Positions 15,941-25,640 are shown, counted from the stretch's first letter. The stretch: DNA of 64,000 nt from Variovorax paradoxus EPS (GCF_000184745.1 NC_014931.1:3782001-3846000), one strand, 5' to 3'. Numbers and translations: made by a program. Notes: generated by a model not told the origin, from the sequence alone.

Positions 15941-18900
15941 TGCTTTGCCCTCCGGTAGTCGGAGATCTGTCGCCAGTTCAGCCGTCTGCCGGTCTGGCCC
16001 GTGTTGCTGTCGCCGACGGGCTGCGCGGTCGAGAGCCCTCCACCCCGGCCGCTGCGCGCGCCCGTGCTGACGATCGCCAGACGCGTCGTTTCCGGACGTC
16101 GTCCGAATGCATCGGTAGCTCCGAGACCGGCCGTGCCCACTTGCACCAGATGTGGCGCCCCCAGCATGCCGGCACTCGACGGCACGCAGGCGCTCCCTTG
16201 CGAAAGCCCCGTCATCGCATTCACCGCGCAACTGCGGCCGCCACCGTCTGCGCTGCATGCGCCGGAATCAGGAATCAGCGTGTTGAAGAACAACTGGCCG
16301 TCGCCCAGCACCGGCTTGAAGACCATCCGCTCGCCCCGTTCGGGCCCCGCCGGCAGGTCGAAGTACCAGCCGCGGCGGGCATTCGTCTTGCCATCGAACG
16401 CGCCATAAACAAAAGCATCGCCGGTGACTGGCGGGAATGCCTGCCCATCGACAGCGCCGGTCTTGCGCTGCTGCAACTGCACGCGCGCTTCGCCGGCGGG
16501 AATGGCCACGCCGTTGTCGTACACGCCGTACATCGTCTGCACGCCCCTGTTCGAACGCCCCAGGTCTTCGGGGCTCACGAACTTTCCGGTTCCGAAGAGC
16601 ACGATCGCGCCGCCCTCAGGACCCACGCCGACCTCGGGCGCGACGGTGATCGGCTGCCGCTTCGCATCCGCGCCGCTGCCGGCCATGGCGACCATCAGGG
16701 GTTTGCCGTTCAGCGCCAACGCCTTGGTGCCCCACGGTGCATTGCCCGAAAAATCGAACTTCCACAGATTGCCCTGCGTGTCGCCTGCGTAGAGAAAGCG
16801 CGTGGCGTCGTCCGCGCCCGCGTAGTCGCCAGGAGTGCTCAACGCATTCACGAGGGTTTTGTCCGCAGGGGCCGGCAGAACGATCTTGTAGTAGTTGGTG
16901 TCCCGCTTCCAGGATTCGCCCACGGGCTTGTCCAGCGACAGCAGGAACAGTGCGGCCTGCTTTTCGGGATTGGCGTTGTTGAAGCCCGAGGGAACGACGG
17001 CGAACCAGCCATAGGTCGCCGCCCGGGTTCTGGTGGCTGCCGCGGTTCGGAACTTCATGATGCGCGGCGCCTGGGTCACCTGGCCCATGTCGTCGTCGTA
17101 CGCGCCGCTGAATTCCCAGAGCACCTTGTCCGCCGAGAACGCCGCGGGGTCGGTCACGTCGAGCGCGAAGACGCCGGTGGCGCCGCCGCCATTGCCGGAA
17201 ACCAGCACGGTCTTCCACGCGCCATCGGCCATGCGGGCGTCGACGACGACGGGCGTTCCGTCGACGTAGCTGCGGTGCACATAGTCCGGCGAGGTGTAGG
17301 CGGCCAGGCGGGCGAACATGATGCGCGGCACGTAAGCGAAGAGTTCGTCCCCGGTGCGGGCGTCGAAGGCATGCAGCATGCCGTCGTTGGCGCCGACGTA
17401 CACGACGGGCGGACGGCCGCGATGGGCGGCCAGAAAACGTTCGTGCCCCGGTTCCTGAATCGCGAGGCTGGGTGGCCCGACATGCACCGGGTTCGAATTG
17501 GTCACGTCGCCCATGACCGAGTCGCGCACGCGAAAGAGGCCTTGCGGTGCGGACATTTCCCGCCGCCGGTCCCCGCGCAGATAGGCCAGCCGCTCGGCGC
17601 CCAGGCCGTCGGAGACATCGGGCACGACATACGGCGTCGCATTCAGCCAACCGCGCAGCCCCCTGTCGAGCGCCTCCCACTGGAACGGCGTGCCGACGTC
17701 GGCCGTCGAGAGCGTAAAGATCCGCCTGCTCGCGACATCGCGCGCGGCCACGGGCGGCACGGCGTTCGGATTGCCTGTCAGCAGCTCGCCGGCGTCCCAG
17801 TCGGGCTTGTCGGCGCGCTGAACCGTACCGGTCGCCGCATCCGGCCGAAGGGAATACGACAGCAGCGTGCCCGACCAGCGTCGCCCGTTGAACTGCGGCA
17901 CGTAGAGGCTCGCGCCGGCCTGAGCGATCGTGTTCGACGAAATGGCGCTCCCCGCCGTGACGCCGCCGGCCGGGGCCACGGCGCGCAGGAAAATCCGGCG
18001 GATGGCCTCGGTCATTTGCGCCGGTTCACCGGCCAGGAAGTAGTTGGCGGGCTTGGGCTGGTTGTCGCCGTCAAGGCCTTCGGCCCATTCGGAACCGCCA
18101 CCCGACGCAAGGAACGGATTGCCGTCGTCGTTGCTGTCGGCAAAACCACCGTACTTTGCGGCCAAGTAGAAGACGCTGCCGCGTTGCTTCTGCCCAATGG
18201 CGCTCGCGCCGCCCTGCCCCATGTCGATGGCAAAGGTCTGCACGCGCAAGCCGGTGTGGTCGCTGCGGATCTTCTGCGTGCGCGCCCAGTACGCAAGGCC
18301 TGCCATCCCGAACGATCCCTTGTCGGCGCCAGTTTCCGCGCTCGCGATGTCGGCCGAGGTCAACGGCGTGCCGCCCTTGTAGTTGAACGCCCGCGGCCCC
18401 TCGTTGCCGCCAGTGGTGAGCCCCGCCTTGGCCGAGGGGTGCGCATAGGCAAGCGCCTCGCTGTTTTCAAAGGCGCCGACCAGACCTGTCCAGTAGGCCG
18501 TGTCGGGCTCATGGGCAGCGATGCTGAAGCTGCGATCAAAATCGCCGATGGAGTTCCCCCTCGACATGCCGGGCAAGGAACGGTCGTAGTGGGTGTCGGC
18601 ATCGCCGATCATCAGGACATCGTTTCTCTGGCAGCTGACGGCGATGGGATCGCCATGGCTTCGAGGGCTGTCGCTACCGGCGACCGCCTGCGGCGTCGGC
18701 GCCTTGCCCTGCAGGTAGCGCAGCGACTCGTAGTAGAGCTCGCCTGCAGGATCGAACGTGCTGTAGGCGCCTTGCCGGACGCCGTTGCGCCCGAAACGGT
18801 TGATGGCGTTGACGACCCCAGGGCTCTCCGCTGTGTCGGCCTTGAACACGCCCGTTGTGGCATTCCACTCCGCTTGCGGGTTGTCGACCGTGTCGAAAAT

Positions 18901-19770
18901 GGTGTCGATCTTTCTGGGCCCGACGTGCTTCATTGGTGCGCGCAGCACGCCGCCATAGCGTGCGGGGTCGTCGTCCGGCAAGTAGCCGAAAACGGAGAAC
19001 TTCATCCGGCCCGCGTAGCGCTGGACGGCGCCCACAGGCTTGGAGTTGCCATTCGGGTATCTGGCGCACAGCCCGGGACGCACCACCACCTCCGCCGCCG
19101 TGCACACCTCGACGCGCGCGAGGTAAGGCGTGCCGCCCGGCGCCGAGCAAGTACCTGCAGCGGCTGCTCCGACGACGAATCGATCGAGGCAGTTGCTGAA
19201 GTGCAGCGTGTCCGTCGCAAGCACCGCACCGCGTGCGCCCGTGACGAGCGGCGTCAGCCTGTTCAGGTTGCCGATGACCGCCTTGTCGGGGAAGTGGGCG
19301 CTGCGATGAAAGTCCTCCGGCAGCACCGCGCGCTGCAACACCGTGCGGCCCGGTTCGTCGATCACGCGGTCACCACCCGTCAACGCGAGGCGCACCCCGT
19401 CGAGGGAAGACGACACCGCCCAGTTCAGCAGGTTGCCGCTCCACTGGTTGGCGCAGGCGATTTCTCCGCTGCTCAGCCTCGTTGCCGCGGACGAGCGCCT
19501 GAAGTAACCGTCGCCCGCCGCATAGCGGTAGCAACCCATCGCGTCCCAGTAACCGCCGTAGGTTTTCTTCGCGTCGAAGCTGTCGCGGTACGCAGCGCCG
19601 GCGTTCGCGCGCTTCAGCGAAAGATCGATCACCAGCCCCGGGTCGGCGCGCGATGCCAGCGAAAACATCGGCTCGCCCGGAAGCTCCGCGTCGGCTGCGT
19701 TGGCCGTCGTCGCGGCATGGGCGCACGTGGCGGCGAAGGCCGCCATCGCGCAAATTCGAAGAAAGCGCAT
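15937..19770 (-). CDS. pilY1: Type IV pilus tip adhesin / assembly factor PilY1
   Basis: A 1277-residue secreted protein with a signal peptide (MRFLRICAMAAFAATCAHA) and a C-terminal PilC/PilY1 beta-propeller from about 700 on: VYVGANDGMLHAFDARTG, WKTVLVSGNGGGATGVFALDV and FLYAGDTQGNLWKFDFSG are propeller blades. An acidic DSNDDGNPF loop near residue 530 could bind calcium. I see no von Willebrand A domain with a proper metal-binding motif in the N-terminal part, unlike P. aeruginosa PilY1, so this resembles the Neisseria PilC-like subtype. It follows pilX by 13 bp and its stop overlaps the GTG of the next pilin. Confidence 0.9.
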   Translation of the reverse strand: MRFLRICAMAAFAATCAHAATTANAADAELPGEPMFSLASRADPGLVIDLSLKRANAGAAYRDSFDAKKTYGGYWDAMGCYRYAAGDGYFRRSSAATRLSSGEIACANQWSGNLLNWAVSSSLDGVRLALTGGDRVIDEPGRTVLQRAVLPEDFHRSAHFPDKAVIGNLNRLTPLVTGARGAVLATDTLHFSNCLDRFVVGAAAAGTCSAPGGTPYLARVEVCTAAEVVVRPGLCARYPNGNSKPVGAVQRYAGRMKFSVFGYLPDDDPARYGGVLRAPMKHVGPRKIDTIFDTVDNPQAEWNATTGVFKADTAESPGVVNAINRFGRNGVRQGAYSTFDPAGELYYESLRYLQGKAPTPQAVAGSDSPRSHGDPIAVSCQRNDVLMIGDADTHYDRSLPGMSRGNSIGDFDRSFSIAAHEPDTAYWTGLVGAFENSEALAYAHPSAKAGLTTGGNEGPRAFNYKGGTPLTSADIASAETGADKGSFGMAGLAYWARTQKIRSDHTGLRVQTFAIDMGQGGASAIGQKQRGSVFYLAAKYGGFADSNDDGNPFLASGGGSEWAEGLDGDNQPKPANYFLAGEPAQMTEAIRRIFLRAVAPAGGVTAGSAISSNTIAQAGASLYVPQFNGRRWSGTLLSYSLRPDAATGTVQRADKPDWDAGELLTGNPNAVPPVAARDVASRRIFTLSTADVGTPFQWEALDRGLRGWLNATPYVVPDVSDGLGAERLAYLRGDRRREMSAPQGLFRVRDSVMGDVTNSNPVHVGPPSLAIQEPGHERFLAAHRGRPPVVYVGANDGMLHAFDARTGDELFAYVPRIMFARLAAYTSPDYVHRSYVDGTPVVVDARMADGAWKTVLVSGNGGGATGVFALDVTDPAAFSADKVLWEFSGAYDDDMGQVTQAPRIMKFRTAAATRTRAATYGWFAVVPSGFNNANPEKQAALFLLSLDKPVGESWKRDTNYYKIVLPAPADKTLVNALSTPGDYAGADDATRFLYAGDTQGNLWKFDFSGNAPWGTKALALNGKPLMVAMAGSGADAKRQPITVAPEVGVGPEGGAIVLFGTGKFVSPEDLGRSNRGVQTMYGVYDNGVAIPAGEARVQLQQRKTGAVDGQAFPPVTGDAFVYGAFDGKTNARRGWYFDLPAGPERGERMVFKPVLGDGQLFFNTLIPDSGACSADGGGRSCAVNAMTGLSQGSACVPSSAGMLGAPHLVQVGTAGLGATDAFGRRPETTRLAIVSTGARSGRGGGLSTAQPVGDSNTGQTGRRLNWRQISDYRRAKQ

Positions 19771-19783
19771 GAAGGTTCCGTCT

Positions 19784-20440
19784 TCAGGAAGGGCAGCCAA
19801 GGCTGGCCGCCGGTTTGTACAAGGTGGTCTGCAGAACGACCTGGGTCTCTTCGCGCATGCCGTAGCCGACGGCCGTGACGCGAAAGATGTAGTTGGCGTC
19901 CTGGGCACTCGCGCTCTGCAGCACATTGGCCTGCCATCCGCCGCGGCTGCGAACGGCTTCCACGATGTAGCGCGGTGCGCGGGCCGGCAGCGCACCGGCA
20001 TGGCTGCCGGTGGTGGCGTCGCCGCTGAAATAGGTCTGGCCCGTGAAGGTGCCGTAGGCGACCGACTTGCCGCTCCCGGCCGAAAGATCGACGCTCACCC
20101 ACGCCGGATCGGCGCCCGGCTCGGCGGGCGCGCACAGCCCCTGCTGCTCGCTGCCGCCACCGCACCCCGCGACGAAGGCCGTCGCATCGGAGCGATTGAA
20201 AAGGCAGAGGCGCTGCCGTGCGTTCTCGTTGGGCCCGAGCACATCGGTTTCGGCATCGACAAGGGCAGCCTCGGCGGCCTGGAATGCCACCTCGGCATCG
20301 CGGTCGTTGCGGGCGCTGCGCTCGTTGACCAGCGAGACCTGCGCCGCGCCGACGCCCAGCACGGTAGCCACGACGAGAAGCAGCAGCACGACGATCAGCG
20401 AGAAGCCCCGCTGCGGCGGCGAAAGACGGTGCGGGCTCAC
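19784..20440 (-). CDS. pilX: Minor pilin assembly protein PilX
   Basis: A 218-residue PilX-type protein with N-terminal QRGFSLIVVLLLLVVATVLG. The motif lacks the usual Glu+5 (Val at that place), which is typical of PilX homologues. After the helix comes LVNERSARNDRDAEVAFQAAEAAL, the PilX N-terminal segment with the conserved QAAEAAL. Start is GTG at 20440, because it overlaps the TGA of pilW as GTGA and gives a leader of normal length; an ATG start farther upstream would lie within pilW. Part of the pilVWXY1 priming complex of the type IV pilus. Confidence 0.87.
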   Translation of the reverse strand: MSPHRLSPPQRGFSLIVVLLLLVVATVLGVGAAQVSLVNERSARNDRDAEVAFQAAEAALVDAETDVLGPNENARQRLCLFNRSDATAFVAGCGGGSEQQGLCAPAEPGADPAWVSVDLSAGSGKSVAYGTFTGQTYFSGDATTGSHAGALPARAPRYIVEAVRSRGGWQANVLQSASAQDANYIFRVTAVGYGMREETQVVLQTTLYKPAASLGCPS

Positions 20441-21417
20441 GATGCCGGCGCCCTCAACGCATTGCGCAGCATCACCGTGAAGGTCGCCACGCGCCGCAGC
20501 CGGCCATCGGCCGCGGGCCTGAAGCTGAGTTCGGAGAAATCGGTGCCCAGCGGATAGAGCACCTCGTCCGCTTCCTGCCGTCCGCCCCGGCCGTGCGCGC
20601 TGCGCGCCACCATGCCGACGCGCAGGCCGACGACCTTTCGCCATTCTTCGGCCACCTTGTCTCCGGAGGCGGCCATGGCTTCGAGCTGCACGGCATCCAG
20701 CCACTGCTCGGGGGCGCCGTTGCCGTCGGCGTCGTGGCCGTAGACGACCTTGAACACCTCGATGCCGCGCGCCAGCGGTTGCGCACTGAACGCGCCGCCC
20801 CTTGCGCTGCGGTACTTGCAGTAGAGCTCGGGCTCCCTGTCCGCGGCTTCAGCGACATAGAAAAAACTCCAGGCGCGGTCTGCGGAGACGGGCGTGTCCG
20901 CCGCCGGACCGGGCTGGGCGAACCCCATGCAATCGACCATGGTGCCGTCGGGCTCGGTGCCGTCGCCATCGGAACGGCTGCGGCCGAAGAAGCGGACCCG
21001 CAGCGAATCGCTTGCGTTGATCCCGCGCGTGCCGTGCGCGCCGTGGCTGTCGCCGACGCCGCTGACGCGGGTGTCGCTCGCACCCACGATGTCGAGGTCG
21101 GCGGGGTCGCTCGACGATGCCGTGGTGCCGGTGCTGCCTGCCGCGCCTTCGGACCCCTGGGGTTCCCTGGCGTCGGGCGCGTGGTCCGAATAGCCCGCCT
21201 GCCGCGCGACGCTCCTGACGACGAAGCCCGCGAACCTCAGCGACTCCTCCACCGCCTGCGCGTCGGCATTGGCCGTGAACAAGCGCTGGCTGGCGACAAA
21301 GGCGGCCGTGGCCGCGAGCACGACGACCAGCGCAACAGCCGTGGCGACCAGCAGTTCGACCAGCGTCACACCGCGTTCGCGCAAGCGGCCGGCGAACTCA
21401 GGAACCCGCTTGGCCAT
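20437..21417 (-). CDS. pilW: Minor pilin PilW
   Basis: 326 residues with a prepilin motif RERGVTLVELLVATAVALVV (Gly before cleavage, Glu+5) and a long globular domain, as in PilW family members. Segments VDCMGFAQPG and ELYCKYRSARGG supply two cysteines that may form a disulfide, and the C-terminus has the PilW-like pattern of short strands ending at LRNALRAPAS. Its start lies 20 bp inside the 3' end of pilV, so the two reading frames overlap. It acts in the minor-pilin priming complex together with PilV, PilX and PilY1. Confidence 0.88.
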   Translation of the reverse strand: MAKRVPEFAGRLRERGVTLVELLVATAVALVVVLAATAAFVASQRLFTANADAQAVEESLRFAGFVVRSVARQAGYSDHAPDAREPQGSEGAAGSTGTTASSSDPADLDIVGASDTRVSGVGDSHGAHGTRGINASDSLRVRFFGRSRSDGDGTEPDGTMVDCMGFAQPGPAADTPVSADRAWSFFYVAEAADREPELYCKYRSARGGAFSAQPLARGIEVFKVVYGHDADGNGAPEQWLDAVQLEAMAASGDKVAEEWRKVVGLRVGMVARSAHGRGGRQEADEVLYPLGTDFSELSFRPAADGRLRRVATFTVMLRNALRAPAS

Positions 21418-21994
21418 CGCGTGCCTGCCCTGCGACCAGTTGCATCACCAGGCGCGGCGCCGAGGATGAATCCGCCTTCGCACCAAGGGGGCCAGCGCGA
21501 GGCGTCCAGCCGAGCTTCACGACCACGGTGCGGCCGGTCTTGCTGCATGTCCAGGTGTACTCATCGGCTGCCGCGTTCCAGGGCGCCTCGTCGAAGCACA
21601 CGCTGACGCGCGCATCGGGCAGCGCCTTGGCGATACGGCGCTGCCACTCTTTCATGTCCCATGCCGCGAGGTCTGCCGTGCTGCAGACTGCGCCGCCGCC
21701 CACGCAGGCCGCGCCGGTGGAGGCGCCTCCCGATGCGCCGCCCTCACGCCAGTCCTCGACAAGGTAGGCATTGCCCGCGTCGTTGCGCGTGGCGATGCCC
21801 TTGTTCATCCGCACCTTCTCCGACAGATCGCGCGCCAGATTGAGCGCTGCCGTGAAGGTTGCCGACTCGTTGCTCTCGCGCACCGACGCCAGCAGCATGC
21901 CGATCGTGCCGAGCAGTCCCAGGCCCAGCACGACGATGGATACCAATACCTCCACGAGCGAAAAGCCCGCGGCCCGATGCTTCGTTGAAGCCAT
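21398..21994 (-). CDS. pilV: Minor pilin PilV
   Basis: 198 residues with the prepilin motif AAGFSLVEVLVSIVVLGLGL (Phe+1, Glu+5) and the PilV-typical stretch LGTIGMLLASVRESNESATFTAALNLARDLSEKVR. Cysteines at ACVGGGAVC and in CFDEAPWN/WTCSKTG probably form disulfides. First gene of the six-gene minor-pilin operon; the ATG at 21994 follows GGGAGG about 10 bp upstream. The 188-bp gap to the divergent ribD gene must hold the operon promoter. Confidence 0.9.
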   Translation of the reverse strand: MASTKHRAAGFSLVEVLVSIVVLGLGLLGTIGMLLASVRESNESATFTAALNLARDLSEKVRMNKGIATRNDAGNAYLVEDWREGGASGGASTGAACVGGGAVCSTADLAAWDMKEWQRRIAKALPDARVSVCFDEAPWNAAADEYTWTCSKTGRTVVVKLGWTPRAGPLGAKADSSSAPRLVMQLVAGQARDGQAGS

Positions 21995-22182
21995 GTTCGA
22001 TGTCCTCCCTGATCTGCTGCAACTTGTGTTGCTTCTTTATTCCCGCCATCGATTTCGAGCGTAGGGGCCGCTTGCGACAGGGCGCGCACCGTTCATCCGC
22101 ATCGGTATGCCGCTCGTATGATCGAACGGCACCGGTGTTAAATTTTTCCCCGTCCCGCCCCCGTCCTGCCTCTTCCACTCCC
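21995..22182. promoter_or_regulatory. Divergent promoter region between pilV and ribD
   Basis: 188 bp without a gene, separating the minor-pilin operon (minus) from the riboflavin operon (plus). A TATGAT hexamer at about 22117-22122 is a plausible -10 box for ribD, but no convincing -35 partner was found. I looked for the conserved blocks of an FMN riboswitch and did not see them. Confidence 0.4.
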
Positions 22183-23310
22183 ATGCCTTCACACGAACAA
22201 GACGCGCAGCACATCGCGACAGCCCTGCGCCTGGCGTCCGACGCCTTGCTGCTGACCGATCCGAACCCGCGCGTCGGCTGCGTGCTGTGCGACGCCGAGG
22301 GGCGCGTGCTGGGCCAGGGGCATACGCAGAAGGCCGGCGGTCCGCATGCCGAGGTGATGGCGTTGCGCGATGCGGCGGCGCAAGGCCACTCGGTCGAAGG
22401 CGCGACGGCCTACGTCACGCTGGAGCCCTGTTCGCACCACGGCCGCACCGGGCCTTGCTGCGATGCGCTGATTGCGGCGGGCATCGAGCGGGTCGTGGCG
22501 TCGCTGGCCGATCCGAACCCGCTGGTCGCGGGCCAGGGTTTCGAGCGGCTGCGTGCGGCGGGTGTCGAGGTCGAGGTCGGTCCCGGTGCCGACGAATCGC
22601 GCGAGCTCAACATCGGCTTCTTCAGCCGCATGGTCCGCAAGACGCCGTGGGTGCGGCTCAAGGTGGCTGCTTCGCTGGACGGCAAGACGGGCCTTGAAAA
22701 CGGCATGAGCCAATGGATCACCTCCGAGCCCGCGCGCGCCGATGGCCACGCCTGGCGCGCCCGCGCGAGCGCTGTGCTGACCGGCGTCGGCACGGTGCTC
22801 GAAGACAACCCGCGCCTGGACGTCCGTCTGGTCCCGACGCCGCGCCAGCCGCATCTGGTCGTCGTTGACAGTCGCCTCCAGACACCGCCGGACGCTCACA
22901 TATTCATAGCAGGCCGCCCGGTGTGGATCTACGCGGCCGTACGGGACGAAGCCAAGGCTGCCGCGCTGGAAGCCCGCGGCGCCACGGTCACTTGCCTTGC
23001 CAATGCCGACGGCAAGGTCGATCTGGGCGCGATGCTGAAAGATTTAGCAGCGCGCGGCGTCAACGAGCTGCACGTCGAGTCGGGCCACAAGCTCAATGGC
23101 TCGCTGATTCGCGAGGGCTGCGTCGACGAACTGCTGGTCTACCTCGCGCCCAAGCTGATCGGCCGAGGGCTCGACATGGCCAGTCACATTCACGCAGACG
23201 GTCCGCTCACCTCGCTGGCGGGCGTTCTCCCCCTGGAATTCAAGTCCGTGGACATGTTCGCGCCGGACCTTCGCATCGTGGCGCGGGTGACGGGAAGGGA
23301 CAGGTTCTAG
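22183..23310 (+). CDS. ribD: Bifunctional riboflavin deaminase/reductase RibD
   Basis: Second and third steps of riboflavin synthesis: deamination of the pyrimidine ring, then side-chain reduction with NADPH. 375 residues. The N-terminal zinc deaminase (about 1-145) shows NPRVGCVL, HAEVMAL (zinc His plus catalytic Glu) and PCSHHGRTGPCCDALI (two zinc Cys). The reductase domain (about 150-375) shows PWVRLKVAASLDGKTG, LTGVGTVLEDNPRLDVR and NELHVESGHKLNGSLI. The ATG at 22183 gives the expected N-terminus; longer in-frame starts run into the divergent promoter. First gene of the riboflavin operon. Confidence 0.97.
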   Translation: MPSHEQDAQHIATALRLASDALLLTDPNPRVGCVLCDAEGRVLGQGHTQKAGGPHAEVMALRDAAAQGHSVEGATAYVTLEPCSHHGRTGPCCDALIAAGIERVVASLADPNPLVAGQGFERLRAAGVEVEVGPGADESRELNIGFFSRMVRKTPWVRLKVAASLDGKTGLENGMSQWITSEPARADGHAWRARASAVLTGVGTVLEDNPRLDVRLVPTPRQPHLVVVDSRLQTPPDAHIFIAGRPVWIYAAVRDEAKAAALEARGATVTCLANADGKVDLGAMLKDLAARGVNELHVESGHKLNGSLIREGCVDELLVYLAPKLIGRGLDMASHIHADGPLTSLAGVLPLEFKSVDMFAPDLRIVARVTGRDRF

Positions 23311-23352
23311 CGTTCGGCCCGAACGGGCTTCGTTCTCTGCGAAAATGTGCGA

Positions 23353-24018
23353 ATGTTCACCGGAATCATCACCGGCGTGGGGCGCATCGCCGCCATCCAC
23401 GACCTCGGCACCTCCTCCTCCTACGGCAAAAGACTCAGCATTGCGGTGCCTGACGGCTATCTCGACGATGTCGGGCTGGGCGACAGCATCGCGCTGAACG
23501 GCGCCTGCATGACCGTTACCACGCTCGTTCCCGAGCAGCAACTGTTCACCATCGACATTTCCGCCGAATCCCTCGACAAGACTGCCGGCCTGACCGACGA
23601 GGGCAGCCGCATCAACCTCGAAAAAGCCCTGCGCGCCAGCGACCGCCTCGGCGGCCACATCGTCTCGGGCCATGTGGACGGCATCGGCACAGTGAGCTTC
23701 TTCGAGCCGGTCGGCGAAAGCTGGGAGTTGCGCGTGGTCGCACCGCCCGCCCTCGCCCGCTTTCTCGCCTACAAGGGCTCGATCACCATCAACGGCGTGA
23801 GCCTCACCGTCAACAGCGTCAAGGACATCGAAGACGGCGCCGAGATCAGCATCAACCTGATCCCGCACACGGTAGACAACACCTCCCTCGGCGGCCTCAA
23901 GGCCGGCTCGAAGGTCAATCTCGAAATCGATACCGTGGCGCGCTACGTGGAGCGCATGCTCCAGGCGGGCGTCCTGGTCCCCCAGGCTTCCACGTATTCC
24001 AAGGACACCGCCGAATGA
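23353..24018 (+). CDS. ribE: Riboflavin synthase, alpha subunit
   Basis: Dismutates two molecules of 6,7-dimethyl-8-ribityllumazine to riboflavin and the pyrimidine. 221 residues in two similar lumazine-binding halves (about 1-97 and 98-200); the start MFTGIITGVGRI and the second-half GGHIVSGHVDGIGTV and SITINGVSLTVN are family signatures. ATG at 23353 gives the canonical first residues; a GTG six bases upstream is less likely. Its stop overlaps the start of the next gene as ATGA. Also called ribC in some species. Confidence 0.96.
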   Translation: MFTGIITGVGRIAAIHDLGTSSSYGKRLSIAVPDGYLDDVGLGDSIALNGACMTVTTLVPEQQLFTIDISAESLDKTAGLTDEGSRINLEKALRASDRLGGHIVSGHVDGIGTVSFFEPVGESWELRVVAPPALARFLAYKGSITINGVSLTVNSVKDIEDGAEISINLIPHTVDNTSLGGLKAGSKVNLEIDTVARYVERMLQAGVLVPQASTYSKDTAE

Positions 24019-25172
24019 ACGCCTCCGTCACGCCCATCGGCGCCGCCCCGAGCGCCGCGCGCGCGCCAGCCCCCATTTCATCGGTCGAGGAGATCGTCGC
24101 CGAGCTGGCTGCCGGCCGCATGGTGATCCTTGTGGACGAGGAAGACCGCGAAAACGAAGGTGACATCGTCATCGCGGCCGACCACATCACGCCCGAATCC
24201 ATCAACTTCATGGCCCGCCATGCGCGCGGCCTGATCTGCCTCACGCTCTCGCGCGAAATGTGCGAGCGGCTGCAGTTGCCGCCGATGGTGCAGCGCAACG
24301 GCGCGAAGCATTCGACGGCCTTCACTGTTTCCATCGAAGCCGCCGAGGGCGTCACCACCGGCATCTCGGCCGCCGACCGCGCCCGCACCGTGCAGGCCGC
24401 CGTCGCACCCGACGCCGTGGCCGCCGACCTCGTGCAGCCCGGCCACATCTTCCCGCTGCAGGCGGTGGACGGCGGCGTGCTGATGCGCGCCGGCCATACG
24501 GAAGCCGGCTGCGACCTCGCCGCCATGGCCGGCTGCTCGCCCGCCTCGGTGATCTGCGAGGTGATGAACGAAGACGGCACCATGGCCCGCCTGCCCGACC
24601 TGCAGATCTTCGCGGCCGAGCACGGCCTCAAGATCGGCACCATCGCCGCGCTCATCGAGCACCGCAGCCGCGTCGAATCGCTGGTCGAGAAGGTCGGCTG
24701 CCGCGGAATTCAAACCGCCTGGGGCAATTTCACCGCCCACGCCTTCATCGACAAGCCCAGCCGCGGCGTGCATCTCGCGCTCGTGCGCGGCAAGTGGGCG
24801 CCTGAAGACACGGTGTCGGTGCGCGTGCACGAGCCGCTTTCGGTGCTCGACGCGCTCGAAATCAACCGCTCGCTGCACTCCTGGAGCCTGGACGCCAGCC
24901 TCTCGCACATCGCAACCGAGGGCAAGGGCGTGGCCGTGCTGCTCAATTGCGGCGAAACCGCCGGCGAGCTGCTCGCGCAATTCGACGGCACCGCGCGTCC
25001 CGCGCAAGCCCCCGAGCGCGGCCGCATGGACCTGCGCAGCTACGGCATCGGCGCGCAGATCCTGCGCGAATGCGGCGTGCACAAGATGAACCTGCTGGGC
25101 ACGCCGCGTCGCATGCCGAGCATGGCAGCGGGCTACGGCCTGGAAATCGCCGGCTACCTCACGAAAGACTGA
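24015..25172 (+). CDS. ribBX: 3,4-dihydroxy-2-butanone-4-phosphate synthase with degenerate GTP cyclohydrolase II domain
   Basis: Residues about 25-225 form a complete DHBP synthase: [16 protein letters not shown] (Mg-binding acidic loop) and [14 protein letters not shown]. It makes the four-carbon unit of riboflavin from ribulose 5-phosphate. The C-terminal part (about 235-385) aligns with GTP cyclohydrolase II ([35 protein letters not shown]), but the Cys-x10-Cys-x-Cys zinc site is replaced by [20 protein letters not shown] and the GRGIGL active-site loop is absent. This is the RibBX pattern, in which the second domain is not a working cyclohydrolase; a separate ribA is then needed elsewhere. 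385 residues, ATGA overlap with ribE. Confidence 0.92.
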   Translation: MNASVTPIGAAPSAARAPAPISSVEEIVAELAAGRMVILVDEEDRENEGDIVIAADHITPESINFMARHARGLICLTLSREMCERLQLPPMVQRNGAKHSTAFTVSIEAAEGVTTGISAADRARTVQAAVAPDAVAADLVQPGHIFPLQAVDGGVLMRAGHTEAGCDLAAMAGCSPASVICEVMNEDGTMARLPDLQIFAAEHGLKIGTIAALIEHRSRVESLVEKVGCRGIQTAWGNFTAHAFIDKPSRGVHLALVRGKWAPEDTVSVRVHEPLSVLDALEINRSLHSWSLDASLSHIATEGKGVAVLLNCGETAGELLAQFDGTARPAQAPERGRMDLRSYGIGAQILRECGVHKMNLLGTPRRMPSMAAGYGLEIAGYLTKD

Positions 25173-25178
25173 ACGACC

Positions 25179-25640
25179 ATGCAAGGTTCAAACAAGGGCG
25201 AGACGACGCTCAATGGCAAGGGCCTCCGCATCGGCATCGTGCAGGCGCGCTTCAACGCCGACATCACCGATGCGCTGGCTTCGGCCTGCCTCGCCGAACT
25301 CGAATCGCTCGGCGTGGCCGCGTCCGACATCCATCATGTGAAGGTGCCCGGCGCCCTCGAAGTGCCCGTGGCGCTGCAGGCGCTGGCCGAGCGCGGCGGC
25401 TACCACGCGCTCGTCGCGCTGGGCTGCATCATCCGCGGCGAGACCTACCACTTCGAACTGGTGGCCAACGAATCGGGCGCGAGCGTGAGCCGCATCGCAC
25501 TCGATTACCGCCTTCCCATCGCCAACGCGATCCTCACCACCGAAAACCTAGCGCAGGCCGTCGCACGGCAGACCGACAAGGGCCGCGATGCAGCCCAGGT
25601 CGCCGTCGAGATGGCGCAACTGCTGGCCACCCTTTCATGA
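25179..25640 (+). CDS. ribH: 6,7-dimethyl-8-ribityllumazine synthase
   Basis: Condenses the pyrimidine from RibD with dihydroxybutanone phosphate from RibBX. 153 residues with [20 protein letters not shown] near 19-38, [37 protein letters not shown] and the C-terminal [15 protein letters not shown]. It starts 6 bp after ribBX and ends in an ATGA overlap with nusB. Product forms icosahedral or pentameric assemblies in known relatives. Confidence 0.97.
   Translation: MQGSNKGETTLNGKGLRIGIVQARFNADITDALASACLAELESLGVAASDIHHVKVPGALEVPVALQALAERGGYHALVALGCIIRGETYHFELVANESGASVSRIALDYRLPIANAILTTENLAQAVARQTDKGRDAAQVAVEMAQLLATLS

Noticed and set aside
21995-22182. FMN riboswitch before ribD
   Set aside because: None of the conserved RFN-element blocks could be found in this gap.
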